Below are positions 25,435-32,368 of a stretch of 64,000 nucleotides of DNA, in pieces. The DNA is from Rhizobium sp. BK313. Its GTDB lineage: Bacteria > Pseudomonadota > Alphaproteobacteria > Rhizobiales > Rhizobiaceae. The notes below the pieces were generated by a model. The model saw only the letters and a program-made list of their open reading frames with translations, searched no databases and was not told the origin of the DNA. Location: positions 62,001 to 126,000 of the forward strand of contig NZ_JACHZQ010000010.1 in assembly GCF_014193655.1 (NCBI RefSeq). The letters are read 5' to 3'. The number at the start of each line of letters is the position of its first letter. Within the stretch, counting starts at the first letter, position 1. The position numbers and the translations under genes were made by a program.

Positions 25435-25824
25435 TTGTTGTCTTCCTGCTTAGATCTCTCCGACAATGTTCCCTGTATAATTGTCAGTATTGAAGATCGG
25501 CGCCGATATGCCACATCTCCTTTTACGACGACAAATCTCAAAGACTTAAAACTGCGCCCTGGATTGCTCGCCGAACTTAATCAACTTGGCTACGAGACGA
25601 CTGACGATTTGAGCCATCTAAGCTCCCGTTACCTCATGCAAATTCCCGGCATGGGCGGCCACGATTGGCGAACAATTGCACATGCCATGGGGCGAGCGCC
25701 GTTCTCCAAGAACGTCAGACGCGGAGCTTCAGGGTTCCCGACTAGGATGATCAAATTAGGGTCGCTAGCAATTCGCCCAACAATTCAAAGAACGCTACCG
25801 GTGAATATGCGAAGGGTGCGCTGA
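25435..25824 (+). CDS. protein with RNA polymerase alpha-CTD-like helix-hairpin-helix
   Basis: An open frame whose central part reads LKDLKLRPGLLAELNQLGYE, TTDDLSHLSSRYLMQIPGMG, GHDWRTIAHAMG. The spacing of L-L-R...L...G..T..DL...S...L..I.G.G...L..I matches the C-terminal domain of the RNA polymerase alpha subunit. The first ~35 codons and the last ~35 are unconvincing, no ATG or ribosome site marks the start, and the end overlaps the opposite membrane-protein gene. It may be a free-standing alpha-CTD-like protein or a remnant. Confidence 0.45.
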   Translation: MLSSCLDLSDNVPCIIVSIEDRRRYATSPFTTTNLKDLKLRPGLLAELNQLGYETTDDLSHLSSRYLMQIPGMGGHDWRTIAHAMGRAPFSKNVRRGASGFPTRMIKLGSLAIRPTIQRTLPVNMRRVR

Positions 25825-25966
25825 CCACGAGACCAACAAACCCAAGCGCGATGGCCGCAACCAGACCATGTTTTCCCCAACCATATGCCGCACCGAGGCC
25901 TATAGCGGTCGCAGTTATGGCGAACGCCCAGATGCACCGAAAGACGATCGTCAAAATTCTTGGCAT
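25751..25966 (-). CDS. small two-helix membrane protein
   Basis: 71 residues starting at ATG 25966 after GAGGGA. Two hydrophobic helices (LTIVFRCIWAFAITATAIGL and GLVAAIALGFVGLVVSAPFA) make up nearly the whole protein. It follows, on the same strand, a broken membrane-protein frame and a decayed muralytic-type gene, so it could be a holin-like or accessory protein of a phage-derived lysis remnant. That link is only inferred. Confidence 0.5.
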   Translation of the reverse strand: MPRILTIVFRCIWAFAITATAIGLGAAYGWGKHGLVAAIALGFVGLVVSAPFAYSPVAFFELLGELLATLI

Positions 25967-26064
25967 TTCTGGTCCCTCAGCGTCTGTGGCGTGTAAAAAT
26001 CATTGAGAGTAAGAGCGGCAGCCCCGGAAATGCGATTATGCTGAAGACAAACGACAACCTCCAG

Positions 26065-26190
26065 CTATCGCCGTCTGTGGTCGCCGCAACCGAAAATAGG
26101 ACAACTTAGCTCTTCTACCAAGAGCAAGACGACAAAGATGAAGACAATCAGGCCGGCGCCTATGCGCTCGGCCGGCCGCCCTTTACCCAC
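26065..26190 (-). pseudogene. fragment of a small membrane protein
   Basis: A GTG-initiated frame reads GKGRPAERIGAGLIVFIFVV followed by LLLVEEL, then stops. A neighbouring frame just downstream continues DSWRLSFVFSIIAFPGLPLL with LSMIFTRHRR-stop. Together they look like one two-helix protein split by a frameshift. Confidence 0.35.
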
Positions 26191-26208
26191 CCAACATCGC
26201 CTCAAAAA

Positions 26209-26451
26209 TCAGATCGGCGATCCACATTGCGCGCACACCCACGACGAACGCAGTATGAAGGAGCCGCCCGTCTCGATCATCGGGGTTACCAGGATATAGG
26301 CAACCTGTCGGAGGTCCGTAAAGCCAGAGGGGTCGCAGCCGTTAAGGATGGCTTCGATGCCGTTCACTTGAGCTTGCGAGAGATGTCCGTCGAACGCGGT
26401 TGGTCGAACGCCGGCGAAAAACTTCGCGCGCTCACTGTAGCTTTCCTCGTT
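26209..26451 (-). pseudogene. decayed phage-type muralytic/structural protein
   Basis: The reverse strand reads KFFAGVRPTAFDGHLSQAQV, NGIEAILNGCD, TDLRQVAYILVTPMIETGGS. This is the start of the phage P5-like/GH19-type cell-wall hydrolase family (typically FF..VR...F.G.L.Q.QV.G...IL, then RW.AY.L.T..HET). No start codon remains, the HET motif reads IET, and the frame ends at 26209, so only a remnant is left. Confidence 0.55.
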
Positions 26452-26918
26452 TGAATTGGAAAATCAGGCCCATATGCGTGGGTCATGGACTAGGATAGGA
26501 TGATTTATCGACTGGAAATTCATCCATCAGTGGTATAAAATTAGCACGCGGACAAGTTCCCCTGACGCTTGCGCGCACTAAGTGAACCGTTAATCGGTCT
26601 CCCGGCTCAGCTTTGCCCCACAAGGCAGAGCCGCTTCCTCACCGCAACGTGAGGGAGAATTTCCAATTGCTGTCACGTGTCCTCAGTTTGGCTTCATCTT
26701 GCGGTGGTAGCAAACCTAGCGCGAGCAAGGCGCCCCCCCGGAAAATTGCTCGCGCAGAAATGAGCCCTACCCGGTTCCCTGGCCCTGCCTCACTGCCACG
26801 AGGTAGGGCCACTTCATTCCGCTGCGGTTCTTTTTGGGGGATAGCTATTTTCATCCCCTTGCCGTGCGGTAGGAGGCCGCTAGGTCACTTCACGCAGAAC
26901 AGCACTTGGGGGGATAAT
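26452..26918. other. gene-free stretch with hairpins
   Basis: No gene supported. A strong inverted repeat GGCCCTGCCTC/GAGGTAGGGCC (about 26781-26810, one mismatch) and CGGCTC/GAGCCG near 26603-26634 suggest structured RNA, but neither has a T-run. Confidence 0.4.
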
Positions 26919-27044
26919 TTGGCGTACGATTGGAGCGGCGTCAGAACGCGCCGGATAAAGGCTTTAAAGGTGGGGATTTCGCTCGTGATCGCGGCTGCGG
27001 CCCTCGCAGGCCCGGCAATGGTACTGCTTCGCTCGCATCACTGA
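26919..27044 (+). CDS. small membrane protein, 41 aa
   Basis: TTG start directly after a strong ribosome site (GGGGGGATAAT). The product AYDWSGVRTRRIKALKVGIS continues with one hydrophobic helix (LVIAAAALAGPAMVLL) and ends SHH. Short proteins of the form (M)AYDWSG.RTRRIK plus one helix seem to recur in rhizobial genomes, to my recollection. Function unknown. Confidence 0.55.
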   Translation: MAYDWSGVRTRRIKALKVGISLVIAAAALAGPAMVLLRSHH

Positions 27045-27414
27045 AGCGCGGCCGCGATCTGAAACGGCACAAGCCTCTGTGAATATCAATCTCGCATTTC
27101 TCAGGCGAGGAGGTTCGCTCTGGTTTAACCTCTTCACTCAGATTAACGGTCGCCCCCGGGGAGCCCCTGACGTGAAAGCGGCTGTCGTTGCGATTGACGT
27201 CGTTCGGATTGTCCCGGTCGATGCCATCGCGATCGCGGTAAGATCAAACCTTCGCGCCCTGTTGGGGTGACGCCCCTCGATGGTTTAGGAAAATTGTAGT
27301 CTTCGTACTCCACATCCGGCCAATCTGTAGTGCGAAGGCGGCAATACCGACACTACACAAACCTCCCGCCGTCAGTGGCGCGCTGCGCAAGCTTGCTGTT
27401 CGGTTTTTTTCGAA
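27045..27414. other. gene-free stretch leading to a terminator
   Basis: No supported gene. The last 120 bp before the terminator contain ACAAACCTCCCGCC, another CCTCCC motif, and may be the body of a small RNA. Confidence 0.45.
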
Positions 27415-27447
27415 GGCTGCCGCACCTCCTCCCGCGGCAGCCTTTTT
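27415..27447 (+). terminator. terminator hairpin with CCTCCTCCC loop
   Basis: GGCTGCCGC (27415-27423) and GCGGCAGCC (27434-27442) form a perfect 9-bp stem. The 10-nt loop is ACCTCCTCCC, and TTTTT follows. No gene precedes it, so it is likely the 3' end of a small RNA with an exposed anti-Shine-Dalgarno loop. Confidence 0.8.
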
Positions 27448-27551
27448 CCTTTTTGCAGACAGCGTGATCACCTTTGTGCACGGCCGGGGGTAGTGACAGC
27501 ATCATGAGAATCTGGTTCTTCGAAGTCTGACGCACATTGGAAGACGCTAAT

Positions 27552-27827
27552 ATGAATGCCGGAGAGAACGACCTGCGTTTGATTGCCGTGATGCGGCGCT
27601 ATTTCGCAATCAAGGATGAGCTGACAGACTTGAAGTCGTCGCTCGAGAAAACCCGGAAAGCGGCCGGGATGGAAGTGGGAGAATTCTACTACGTTCACGG
27701 CGACAGCGAGCATGTGGAGCAGGTGATCCGAACCGTCGCCCTGAAGAAGGAGATGGACATTCTGATGGGTCTCGCCGAAGCCTGGGCCAGAGGCGAAACC
27801 ATCAGTCTCGATATATCATCGACTTGA
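27552..27827 (+). CDS. hypothetical protein, 91 aa
   Basis: 91 residues from ATG 27552 after GGAAGA. Mostly helical and charged: LIAVMRRYFAIKDELTDLKS, LEKTRKAAGMEVGEFYYVHG, ALKKEMDILMGLAEAWARGE. I do not recognise the family. Third-position GC and the lack of an overlapping alternative support a real gene. It is monocistronic. Confidence 0.6.
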   Translation: MNAGENDLRLIAVMRRYFAIKDELTDLKSSLEKTRKAAGMEVGEFYYVHGDSEHVEQVIRTVALKKEMDILMGLAEAWARGETISLDISST

Positions 27828-28062
27828 TTCGCCGATCGGTGCCGAGCTCACCCTTTGATGGTTAGGAATGGATGCTGAGACAATTATATTTGTCGAGTCA
27901 TGGATATCCAGGCCCGCTGTAGTTCATAGGCTGACCTCGATCTGCGGCTGAAAATTTGCAACACGCTTCTCGGAGATGGTTGTTTTTTGTCTGCTTCCTA
28001 TATTACGACACCGTTCCGTCAGCGCGCCGCCGCCGGAAAATGAAACTAGGAGAAAGCCGACA

Positions 28063-28269
28063 ATGGCAAATGGCACTGTAAAATGGTTCAATGCGACGAA
28101 GGGTTTCGGCTTCATTCAGCCGGACGACGGCAGCGCGGATGTGTTCGTTCATATCTCGGCAGTGGAACGTGCCGGCATGCGCGGTTTGACTGATGGCCAG
28201 AAGATCACCTACGAACTGGTGAAGGATCGCAAGTCCGGCAAGATGTCGGCCGACAACCTAGAGGCCTAA
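28063..28269 (+). CDS. cold-shock protein, CspA family
   Basis: 68 residues, one OB-fold cold-shock domain. RNP1 is KGFGFIQPD and RNP2 is VFVHISAVERAG, with GTVKWFNATKG at the start. It binds single-stranded nucleic acid and loosens mRNA structure. AGGAGAAAGC precedes the ATG at 28063. About 230 bp upstream are gene-free, enough for the long structured leader usual for these genes. It is a single-gene unit. Confidence 0.97.
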   Translation: MANGTVKWFNATKGFGFIQPDDGSADVFVHISAVERAGMRGLTDGQKITYELVKDRKSGKMSADNLEA

Positions 28270-28677
28270 CGCGCCGTCGAAGTGATGCACCTTAGCAAAG
28301 TCTGCATGGTGCCGGGTTTGCCGAACAAGAGAGCCGGATTTTACGCGGCAAGCCCACCGCTTGCGCCACGTGTTTCAGACTCGGCGACTCTTGCCTTCCT
28401 GTGTCCCCGGCACCGGGCTCGCAAAGGCTAGCGACCCACAGGGATCGGCAATCCGATGTCCGTCTCGAGGTGAGAAAGCACCATGTTGCCCAAACCTTCA
28501 CATTGTCAAAGCGGGTCGGAGTTGAGGGTTGGGTGCATCGAATGGTCAGGCCGGCCCGATCCGGTTTTTCTTGATTGGCTGACCGATTTGCCGATCGCGA
28601 TAGACGACAGTCGCCGTCGGGACTTTCGGGAACCGCCGCTGCTGGCCCCCACTCTCGACTGAGCCTTTCCCACGATC
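28270..28677. other. gene-free stretch
   Basis: No supported gene on either strand between the cold-shock gene and the acetyltransferase remnant. Confidence 0.4.
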
Positions 28678-29080
28678 TCAGCGGACCTTTGAATACAGGA
28701 ACGCATCCCTCGGCTCGTCCGACACGTTTGGATGGAAGAGGTATCGCCGAAGCAATGCTCCCTGCGACATGCCTGCCTTTTCCATCATACGAGCCGATGC
28801 CACGTTCATGACGTCACAAGCCGCCTCGGTGCGATAGATCATCGGATGGGACAGGGCATGATTGATCGCCCAATGCACCAGTTCACCCGCAACTCCCTGT
28901 CCCCAGCAGTCCTTACGAACATACCAGCACGACAGGTGCCGCAGAGCAGGCCAATCGCCTCGTTGAAAGGCCGGAGCTCGTTGGAGCTGCAGACATCGAC
29001 GCTTTGAATGTAGGCGATCGGATTAGAGCCAACACGGTCAGAATAGACTACGTCATGCCGGCCGACACTCCGGCATCCTG
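28678..29080 (-). pseudogene. GNAT acetyltransferase remnant
   Basis: The 3' part reads WYVRKDCWGQGVAGELVHWA, INHALSHPMIYRTEAACDVM, NVASARMMEKAGMSQGALLR and RYLFHPNVSDEPRDAFLYSK. That is the acetyl-CoA-binding QGVAG motif and C-terminal half of a RimJ-type acetyltransferase. The upstream half is in another frame (SDRVGSNPIAYIQSVDV) and the N-terminal part is missing, so at least one frameshift and a truncation have disabled it. Confidence 0.6.
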
Positions 29081-29254
29081 GTTGATGCATTGCAGCGTTT
29101 ACTCTTCACGCGATCCGATGTTTGAGGGCAGTGACCGGTAAGGATGACACGACGCGACAAAGCCCTGCGAGGCCGACGGCGGGTCAGTGGTCCACGGTTC
29201 TCATGGCGATGAGTCGGCATTTGTAATTAGAGACATGTGGAGGTCGTATCCATA

Positions 29255-29435
29255 GGTCTAGTTTCCGTAGACCTACGTCTAATTTCGGCGGAAGCGGTGC
29301 CGTGGTAACTTTTGATTATCGCCGCAACATCTTCCTCCCAGTTCGGCGACAAGTTGGCCTCGGTGTGTTTCCTCCCCCTGTCACCGACGCATCAACATTG
29401 GCCGCCTCGCGTCGCTGCTGAGGCGGTCTCTTTTT
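29255..29435 (+). ncRNA. small RNA candidate, copy 1 (anti-Shine-Dalgarno loops)
   Basis: An upstream block GGTCTAG-N16-TCTAAT (29255-29283) is followed by three hairpins. TCGCCG/CGGCGA (29319-29349) has TTCCTCCC in its loop; TCGGTG/CACCGA (29360-29387) has TTCCTCCCCC in its loop; the terminator CCGCCTC/GAGGCGG (29402-29426) is followed by TTTTT. Two CCUCCC loops plus a terminator is the layout of the rhizobial alpha-r14 (NfeR1-like) and 'cuckoo' RNAs, which pair with ribosome-binding sites. The transcript start is uncertain, between about 29290 and 29316. Membership in that family is from memory of its architecture. Confidence 0.75.
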
Positions 29436-29537
29436 GGCAGGCGCGACCGTATTGCCAAACGGAAAACCGATCGGCTGGTGAGGCTGCCGGCTGGGCTGCC
29501 GTGGCGCGCCCCGTGTGAATAAGACACCGCATACCTC

Positions 29538-29727
29538 GGTCTAGTTTTTGCCAACCTCTGTATAATTTCGGATGGTGCGGTCTGATGATAACCTTCACCA
29601 TCGCCTCATCACCCCTCTCAATGGGGCGACTGCCTAGCAAGGACTTTGGTGCACCCCCCTAATACACACCAAAGGGCCGCGGATGCCAATCCGCATCGAC
29701 CGCCTCGCAGCCCGAGGCGGTCTTTTT
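29538..29727 (+). ncRNA. small RNA candidate, copy 2 (diverged loops)
   Basis: The first ~75 bp align without gaps to copy 1, including GGTCTAGTTT, TAATTTCGG, GCGGT and ATCGCC, with a better TATAAT (29561-29566). Hairpin TCGCC/GGCGA (29601-29629) has CACCCCTCTC in its loop; CTTTGGTG/CACCAAAG (29644-29674) has ACCCCCCTA; GCGGAT/ATCCGC is an extra stem; the terminator GACCGCCTC/GAGGCGGTC (29698-29722) is followed by TTTTT. Same plan as copy 1 but with changed loops, so it may aim at other mRNAs. Confidence 0.72.
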
Positions 29728-29852
29728 GATGTGGGCGCGAAAAAGCCGCCCGATCTTTCGGATCGAGCGGCCGTGTTGAGGGCTGGACCGTTTTGGATCA
29801 TCGATAGCGTCCGACTATTGCGACTTTGTCCCTCTCCTGCGAGCGCTACCGG

Positions 29853-30212
29853 CTAGAAATTAAAATAGATGGTGGCTCCCGACCCTCGGCGGTAGCGGTA
29901 ATAGTCAGGATAGCCGCCGTAGTACCCACGACGACCATAGTACCCACGATAGCCATCGTAGTACCGAGGATGGCCGTAGTACCCGTATCGGCGAGGGTAG
30001 CAGCTGCCGTAGTAACGGCAGGAACGCCCAGCATACCGCCTGTCCCAGTGGCGACCCGCCTGCCAATGACCGTGGTGCCGGTTTTTGACCTGTACGACAG
30101 AGCTGGTTTGCACTTGCGCGGGTATCGGCACGAAGATCGGCGCGGCGTTTAGCGGTAAGGCGAAAGACGCAGCCAGAACTACCGCCGTCAGGGCGGACAA
30201 GAGCTTTTTCAT
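29853..30212 (-). CDS. secreted Tyr/Gly/Arg-rich protein
   Basis: 119 residues. A clean signal peptide (MKKLLSALTAVVLAASFALP, cleavage after LNA) is followed by a short spacer and a tail built of YYG/RYG-type repeats (RRYGYYGHPRYYDGYRGYYG). The repeats resemble rhizobial secreted proteins of the BA14K sort, but the BA14K domain itself is not obvious. AGGAGG precedes the start. It probably sits in the periplasm or on the surface; function unknown. Confidence 0.8.
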   Translation of the reverse strand: MKKLLSALTAVVLAASFALPLNAAPIFVPIPAQVQTSSVVQVKNRHHGHWQAGRHWDRRYAGRSCRYYGSCYPRRYGYYGHPRYYDGYRGYYGRRGYYGGYPDYYRYRRGSGATIYFNF

Positions 30213-30246
30213 CGTGAACTCCTCCTAGCTGGCCATCACGATGAAC

Positions 30247-30332
30247 CATCGGGCCTGAACTCCCGATGAACGCTGCGTGCGCCGCGACTGCTAGTCATCC
30301 TGCCAAATCACCCGCCTCTTCAGGCGTTTTTT
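30247..30332 (+). ncRNA. possible small RNA 3' end with two hairpins
   Basis: CATCGGG/CCCGATG (30247-30268) and terminator CGCCT-CTTC-AGGCG (30313-30326) followed by TTTTTT. The T-run points to forward transcription, yet no forward gene lies upstream. It overlaps the leader of the Tyr-rich protein gene on the other strand, so it might be antisense. No promoter was identified. Confidence 0.4.
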
Positions 30333-30554
30333 GGTTCATTCTGTTTTGCTCGCTCCCTGATTTGCACACCGCGCATATTCGTGGATCTCGCCTCGCCTAG
30401 CGATCGGTATGTCAGCCAGGCACGCCTTGCAGGCTAGCGCGGGGTTGTCGGCGTGGTCACTACCGCGATCGGCTCGCCGCTGATAGCCGGCGGCCAGACG
30501 CTTCAGAGCTGGGCCAATCGTCCAGATGCGAGCCCACTCTGCAGGGCGGTTTCC

Positions 30555-31169
30555 TTATGCGACATCAAACCGCTCAAGCATCTTCTTGATCTGTAAATTT
30601 TGGGCATGTAGCTGTTCAGCCAGCAGCCTCTTGAGCCGCCTGTTTTCTGCGTCGAGAGCGGCCACTTCGTCGAAGGAAATCGCATCCTTGGCAGTCTCGG
30701 ATTGTGTACTTTGATCCTCGCATCCGCCCGTAGAAATATCCGCGATCGCACGAGCGGGGAAGCGCTTGGCGCGTTTTCGCGCAGCGTTCCTTGAGGTTGC
30801 TTGAGGCCGCAACGCTGGCCGGCTTTCCTGCATTTCTGCAACAGCTTCGACTGCCGGACGATCGGCCTCATGCTGTTTGGATATGTCAAAGTCTGCTCCA
30901 TCGGCCGAGAACATCGCAGTTCGGCCATCGTTAAGATCGCCTGCGTTTTCGCTGGCAGAGATCACATCGATCGGAGCAGGAAGCATGTCTCCGCCCGCGT
31001 CAGGCATGCCCGATACTTCGTTTGAACTGAACAGTGGCGATGCCTTATCTTCAACTTCGCGGGCCAAAGCCTTGAGGTCTGTGTCTCCCCAAATCGAGTT
31101 CGTCCGCGCCTTTGGCTGCCGTCGCCCCGACTTGAATTCAACCACGAAACCCCGTTGTGGCGTTCTCAT
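30555..31169 (-). CDS. SyrB-associated coiled-coil protein
   Basis: 204 residues. The N-terminus (MRTPQRGFVVEFKSGRRQPK, ARTNSIWGDTDLKALAREVE) is conserved in rhizobial proteins found near syrB, to my recollection. The middle is low-complexity, and the C-terminus is a leucine-zipper-like helix (LDAENRRLKRLLAEQLHAQN, LQIKKMLERF). That ending is strongly like the one of the SyrB-type protein 300 bp away, so the two may form mixed dimers. It has no clear DNA-binding domain; a role as partner or modulator is inferred. Confidence 0.65.
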   Translation of the reverse strand: MRTPQRGFVVEFKSGRRQPKARTNSIWGDTDLKALAREVEDKASPLFSSNEVSGMPDAGGDMLPAPIDVISASENAGDLNDGRTAMFSADGADFDISKQHEADRPAVEAVAEMQESRPALRPQATSRNAARKRAKRFPARAIADISTGGCEDQSTQSETAKDAISFDEVAALDAENRRLKRLLAEQLHAQNLQIKKMLERFDVA

Positions 31170-31464
31170 ATATTCTCAACCTTAAGCAACCGATGAAAAG
31201 CCGACCCCAAGGGCCGGCGCTGCATTCTGACGGCGGACCAATATAGCTCCCAGCCGCGCGCTTCAACTGTCGGGCGCGCGAAGACGACAATTTGTCCTCC
31301 GCAGCGACAACCTTGTCCCTGACGTGATTTTCGCGAGCCATCAGCAGGAAGCATTCGAGTCTTCGATTACCCGAATTAATGGCAAAGTTGAAGGCGAGCC
31401 CTGACATCACGCGAGGCTACGCGGCCAATAGTGAACCGGACCGCGCGGCAGACTCAATCCAAGA

Positions 31465-31935
31465 TTAATCCAGTCCGAGCCTCTTGCGTAGTTCCGCGTT
31501 TTCCGCACGCAGCTTTGCCGCCAGAATCTTGCGAAGCCTTTGGTTCTCCTCTTCGAGTTGAACGAGGTCCGCCAACTCATCACTGACCGCAATAAGTTTC
31601 TCGTTCCTTTGATCAGCAGGCTTTGCGGCCTGTTTCCATCGATAGTAGGTTTGCTCGGATATGCCGGCGCCCTTGATGGCGTCCTTGAGCGTGCTTGTGC
31701 CTTCGCTGACTTGTGTCTCGATCAGCTTGAGCTGCTCGGTTCTATCTTGTTCGCTCGTTCTGCTGGACTTAGTCGCCGGTGACTTTGCAGCACTCGCCTT
31801 TGACACAGCTTGAACCGGTTCGGCAGCCGCCTTCTGGCGCCGTGGAGATCTCCGCTTCTTGGGCGTCGGCGTTTTCACCTCGGCCGCCGTCTCTTCAACC
31901 GCAGCAATCGGTCCCGTGTTATTCTCGTCAGCCAT
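31465..31935 (-). CDS. syrB: SyrB-like transcriptional regulator
   Basis: 156 residues. A basic, Ala/Lys-rich N-terminus (PKKRRSPRRQKAAAEPVQAV) is followed by a helix-turn-helix of transposase-OrfA style (STLKDAIKGAGISEQTYYRW) and a C-terminal coiled coil (LADLVQLEEENQRLRKILAA, KLRAENAELRKRLGLD). This matches SyrB of Sinorhizobium, a repressor acting on syrM in symbiotic regulation. No syrM or nod genes are in the window, so its target here is open. It is transcribed in the same direction as the coiled-coil gene downstream. Confidence 0.82.
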   Translation of the reverse strand: MADENNTGPIAAVEETAAEVKTPTPKKRRSPRRQKAAAEPVQAVSKASAAKSPATKSSRTSEQDRTEQLKLIETQVSEGTSTLKDAIKGAGISEQTYYRWKQAAKPADQRNEKLIAVSDELADLVQLEEENQRLRKILAAKLRAENAELRKRLGLD

Positions 31936-32368
31936 CGGTATTTTCCTCTCTAGCCGTTGCCTGTTTTCGACCGATTGAACATCAGAGTCAATGCAACCGC
32001 CAGCCTGTTGCCTTACGGCATGTTGATCTCAGCTCCAAGCCTTCGTTCGCCATTTTTTTGGCAGCGTAAACGTGCGCAAACTTGCCATGCGGCCCGTGGA
32101 TCAGCCCCCGATACAGCGTGCTGTGCTTCAAGTAGTCGCTTGCGTTTGTGTGTCCTCTCCATCGCGTCACTTGCGACGGAGAGAGCCTAAGCTATGCCGA
32201 TCCTGCTATCGCTATGCTACCGAAAGCGTTGGCAAAAACTTGCTCACTCTGGATAGTTCGCTGATCGGCATAAGCCTGCAAGCTCAGTGCTGTCGATCCG
32301 CTGGGCCTACCTGACCGCCACGCTCATCGCCATAGTCAATGGGCATAAGCAACGCCAGAGCGGCCGCC
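31936..32368. other. gene-free stretch
   Basis: No gene with a convincing start. A reverse frame at 31988-32170 (GHTNASDYLKHSTLYRGLIH) looks protein-like but lacks a ribosome site and I do not recognise it. Confidence 0.4.

Noticed and set aside
29826..30152. Forward Val/Pro-rich frame opposite the Tyr-rich gene
   Set aside because: The low-complexity repeats of the reverse gene create it; the reverse gene has signal peptide and AGGAGG.
31988..32170. 60-aa reverse frame (GHTNASDYLKHSTLYRGL)
   Set aside because: Protein-like but lacks a ribosome site and any family I can name; a competing 49-codon frame overlaps it.
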